A stretch of 64,000 nt of DNA from Ptiloglossa arizonensis (lineage: Eukaryota > Arthropoda > Insecta > Hymenoptera > Colletidae). The stretch lies in contig NW_027479509.1 in NCBI RefSeq assembly GCF_051014685.1, forward strand, positions 45,447 through 109,446. Reading direction: 5' to 3'. Below, piece by piece: positions 61,626-64,000 of this stretch (its first letter is position 1; every line of letters starts with the position of its first letter). A program made the translations under genes and the position numbers. The notes under the pieces are model-generated. The model worked only from the letters and a program-made list of their open reading frames with translations. It made no database searches and was not told the origin of the DNA.

Positions 61626-64000
61626 CAGATGCAATAGGAATTTTTGGGTTAGGTCAGTCCGTTCGCGAGATATGGGAGTTTGAAGCCAAGAAATGGTTGA
61701 GAAGGCAAAAAATTTTTCGCAATTCTGTTGCTCCAAACGCTTAACCAGAATGGCCTAGGGAAAAAATACACATACCGTTGTAATCGGGCGAGTTTCTACT
61801 TTCAGATGCAATAGGAATTTTTGGGTTAGGTCAATCCGTTCGCGAGATATGGGAGTTTGAAGCTAAGAAATTGTTGAGAAGAGAACAAATTTTTCGCAAT
61901 TCTGCTGCTCCAAACGCTTAACCAGAATGGCCTAGGAAAAAAATACACATACCGTTGTAATCGGGCGAGTTTCTACTTTCAGATGCAATGGAAATTTTTG
62001 GGTTATGTCAATCCGTTCGCGAGATATGGGAGTTTGAAGCTAAGAAATGGTTGAGAAGACAACAAATTTTTCGCAATTCAGCTGCTCCAAACGCTTAACC
62101 AGAATGGCATAGGGAAAAAATACACCTACCGTTGTATTGGGGCGAGTTTCTACTTTCAGACGCAACAGGAATTTTTGGGTTCGGTCAATCCGTTCGCGAG
62201 ATATGAGAGGTTGAAGCCAAGAAATGGTTGAGAACGCAAAAAATTTTTCGCAATTCTGCTGCTCCAAACGCTTAACCAGAATGGCCTAGGGAAAAAATAC
62301 ACATACCGTTGTAATCGGGCGAGTTTCTACTTTCAGATGCAATGGAAACTTTGGGTTAGGTCAATCCCTTCGCGAGATATGGGAGTTTGAAGCTAAGAAA
62401 TGGTTGAGAAGAGAACAAATTTTTCGCAATTCTGCTGCTCCAAACGCTTAACCAGAATGGCCTAGAGAAAAAATGCACATACCGTTGTAATCGGGCGGGT
62501 TTCTACTTTCAGATGCAATAGGAATTTTTGGGTTAGGTCAATCCGTTCGCGAGATATGGGAGTTTGAAGCTAAGAAATGGTTGACAAGACAACAAATTTT
62601 TCGCAATTCTGCTGCTCCAATCGCTTAACCAGAATGGCCTAGGGAGAAAATACGCATACCGTTTTAATCGGGCGAGTTTCTACTTTCAGATGCAGTAGGA
62701 ATTTGTGGGTTAGGTCAATCCGTTCGCGAGATATGGGAGTTTGAAGCTAAGAAATGGTTGAGAAGACAACAAGTTTTTCGCAATTCTGTTGCTCCAAACG
62801 CTTAACCAGATTGGCCTAGGGAAAAAATACCCATACCGTTGCAATCGGGCGAGTTTCTACTTTCAGATGCACAAGGAATTTTTGGGTTAGGTCAATCCGT
62901 TCGCAAGATATGGGAGTTTGAAGCTAAGAAATGGTTGAGAAGAGAATAAATTTTTCGCAATTCTGCTGCTCCAAACGCTTAACCAGAATGGCCTAGGGAA
63001 AAAATGCACATACCGTTGTAATCGGGCAAGTTTCTACTTTCAGATGCAATAGGAATTTTTGGGTTAGGTCAATCCGTTCGCGCGATATGGGAGTTTGAAG
63101 CTAAGAAATGGTCGACAAGACAACAAATTTTTCGCACTTCTGCTGCTCCAAACGCTTAACCAGAATGGCATAGGGAAAAAATACACCTACCGTTGTAATC
63201 GGGCGAGTTTCTACTTTCAGACGCAACAGGAATTTTTGGGTTGGGTCAATCCGTTCGCGAGATATTGGAGGTTGAAGCCAAGAAATGGTTGTGAACCCTT
63301 AAAATTTTTCGCAATTCTGCTGCTCCAAACGATTAACCAGAATGGCCTAGGGAAAAAATACACATACCGTTGTAATAGGGGTAGCTTCTGCTTTCAGATG
63401 CAATGGGAATTTTTGGGTTAGGTCAATCCGTTCGCGAGATGTGGGAGTTTGAAGCTAAGAAATGGTTGAGAAGAGAACAAATTTTCGCAATTCTGCTGCA
63501 CCAAACGCTTAACCAGAATGGCCTAGGGAAAAAATGCACATACCCTTGTAATCGGGCGAGTTTCTACTTTCAGATGCAATAGGAATTTGTGGGTTAGGTC
63601 AATCCGTTCGCGAGATATGGGAGGTTGAAGCTAAGAAATGGTTGAGAAGACAACAAATTCTTCGCAATTCTGCTGCTCCAAACGCTTAACCAGAATGGCC
63701 TAGGGAAAAAATGCACATACCGTTGTAATCGGGCGAGTTTCTACTTTCAGACGCAACAGGAATACTTGGGTTGGGTCAAACCGTTCGCGAGATATGGGAG
63801 TTTGAAGCCAAGAAATGGTTGAGAACGCAAAAAATTTTTCGCAATTCTGCTGCTCCAAACGCTTAACCAGAATGGCCTAGGGAAAAAATGTACATACCCT
63901 TGTAATCGGGCGAGTCTCTACTTTCAGATGCAATAGGAATTTTTGGGTTAGGTCAATCCGTTCGCGGGATATGGGAGTTTGAAGCCAAGAAATGGTTGAG
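61626..64000. repeat. Right-edge monomers, cut by the window end
   Basis: About 13 monomers closing the window. They include a one-base-short GCAATGGAAACTTTGGG monomer near 62339, a lone TTGTATTGGGGCGAG near 62132, and the eighth 176-bp marker monomer at 63341. Its preceding partner reads GTGAACCCTTAAAA in place of GTGAACGCATAAAA. The last monomer begins at 63871 and stops at its position 130. The array plainly continues beyond the window; nothing other than satellite is visible here. Confidence 0.9.

Larger units (their letters stand above)
1..64000. repeat. Satellite DNA array, 177-bp monomers, head to tail
   Basis: The entire window is built from one tandem unit. Monomer starts (AATGGCCTAGGG or a close variant) fall at 1, 178, 355, 532 and so on, reaching 9736 (exactly 55 x 177 + 1), 13984 (79 x 177 + 1) and 63871 for the last partial copy. 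That gives 361 complete monomers plus 130 bp, all in the same orientation. Monomers differ by scattered substitutions and rare 1-4 bp indels. No line of the sequence lacks the unit, so there is no gene, transposon, spacer or RNA gene in any stretch. By analogy with other eukaryotic arrays of nucleosome-sized units, centromeric or pericentromeric heterochromatin is the likely location; that is inference. I do not recognise the family by name. Either array end must lie outside the window. Confidence 0.98.

Noticed and set aside
1..64000. CRISPR array
   Set aside because: Repeats abut with no unique spacers, the 177-bp unit is far longer than CRISPR repeats, and no cas gene is present.
1..64000. 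5S or 45S rDNA, tRNA clusters, or a self-cleaving hammerhead satellite
   Set aside because: No rRNA-like or tRNA-like stretch is visible. The CTGATGA core and paired GAAA expected for a hammerhead are absent from the monomer.

Overview
The whole 64 kb window is one uninterrupted head-to-tail satellite DNA array. I see no gene, RNA gene, transposon, CRISPR array or unique sequence anywhere in it. The monomer is 177 bp and about 41% GC. Phasing the window on the recurring AATGG(C/A)CTAGGG-type start gives 361 complete monomers followed by a 130-bp partial one at the right edge. All are in the same orientation, with a net loss of about 27 bases over the whole span.

The source is almost certainly a eukaryote. 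A long, TE-free, gene-free array with nucleosome-sized monomers is typical of centromeric or pericentromeric heterochromatin; 165-180 bp monomers are common in plants and some animals. I do not recognise the monomer as a satellite I can name, so host and chromosomal position stay open. Each monomer carries a 17-bp motif that matches the mammalian CENP-B box consensus (NTTCGNNNNANNCGGGN) at 8 of 9 fixed positions. The single mismatch, C to T, is the expected CpG-deamination product. This is suggestive but not conclusive.

Layout. 1-4.99 kb: mixed monomer variants with a 15-monomer-spaced duplicate (1-638 and 2656-3293). 4.99-8.21 kb: tandem pair of a 9-monomer unit (1593 bp). 8.34-14.04 kb: tandem pair of a 16-monomer unit (2832 bp), identical wherever I compared it, with a 3-monomer duplication nested inside. 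14.42-27.30 kb: two copies of a 33-monomer unit (5836 bp), the second interrupted by about 7 extra monomers. 27.33-33.20 kb: a segment repeated 22-23 monomers away, one copy having gained a single monomer. 32.91-33.97 kb: a 3-monomer tandem duplication. 33.97-41.4 kb: patchwork with divergent monomers and small deletions. 41.40-45 kb: a roughly 5-monomer block present three times. 45-47.9 kb: patchwork. 47.95-63.52 kb: a mosaic of long overlapping duplications marked by eight copies of a distinctive 176-bp monomer. 63.52-64 kb: ordinary monomers.

There is no single fixed higher-order repeat. Unit sizes of 3, 5, 9, 10, 16, 22-23, 33, 37 and 45 monomers are nested and overlapping, as expected from repeated unequal exchange or break-induced copying. 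The first 14.6 kb keeps exact 177-bp register for 82 monomers; small indels accumulate only to the right. Open reading frames of 60-193 codons occur throughout, mainly on the minus strand. They are a by-product of the 177 = 3 x 59 period and are not annotated as genes.
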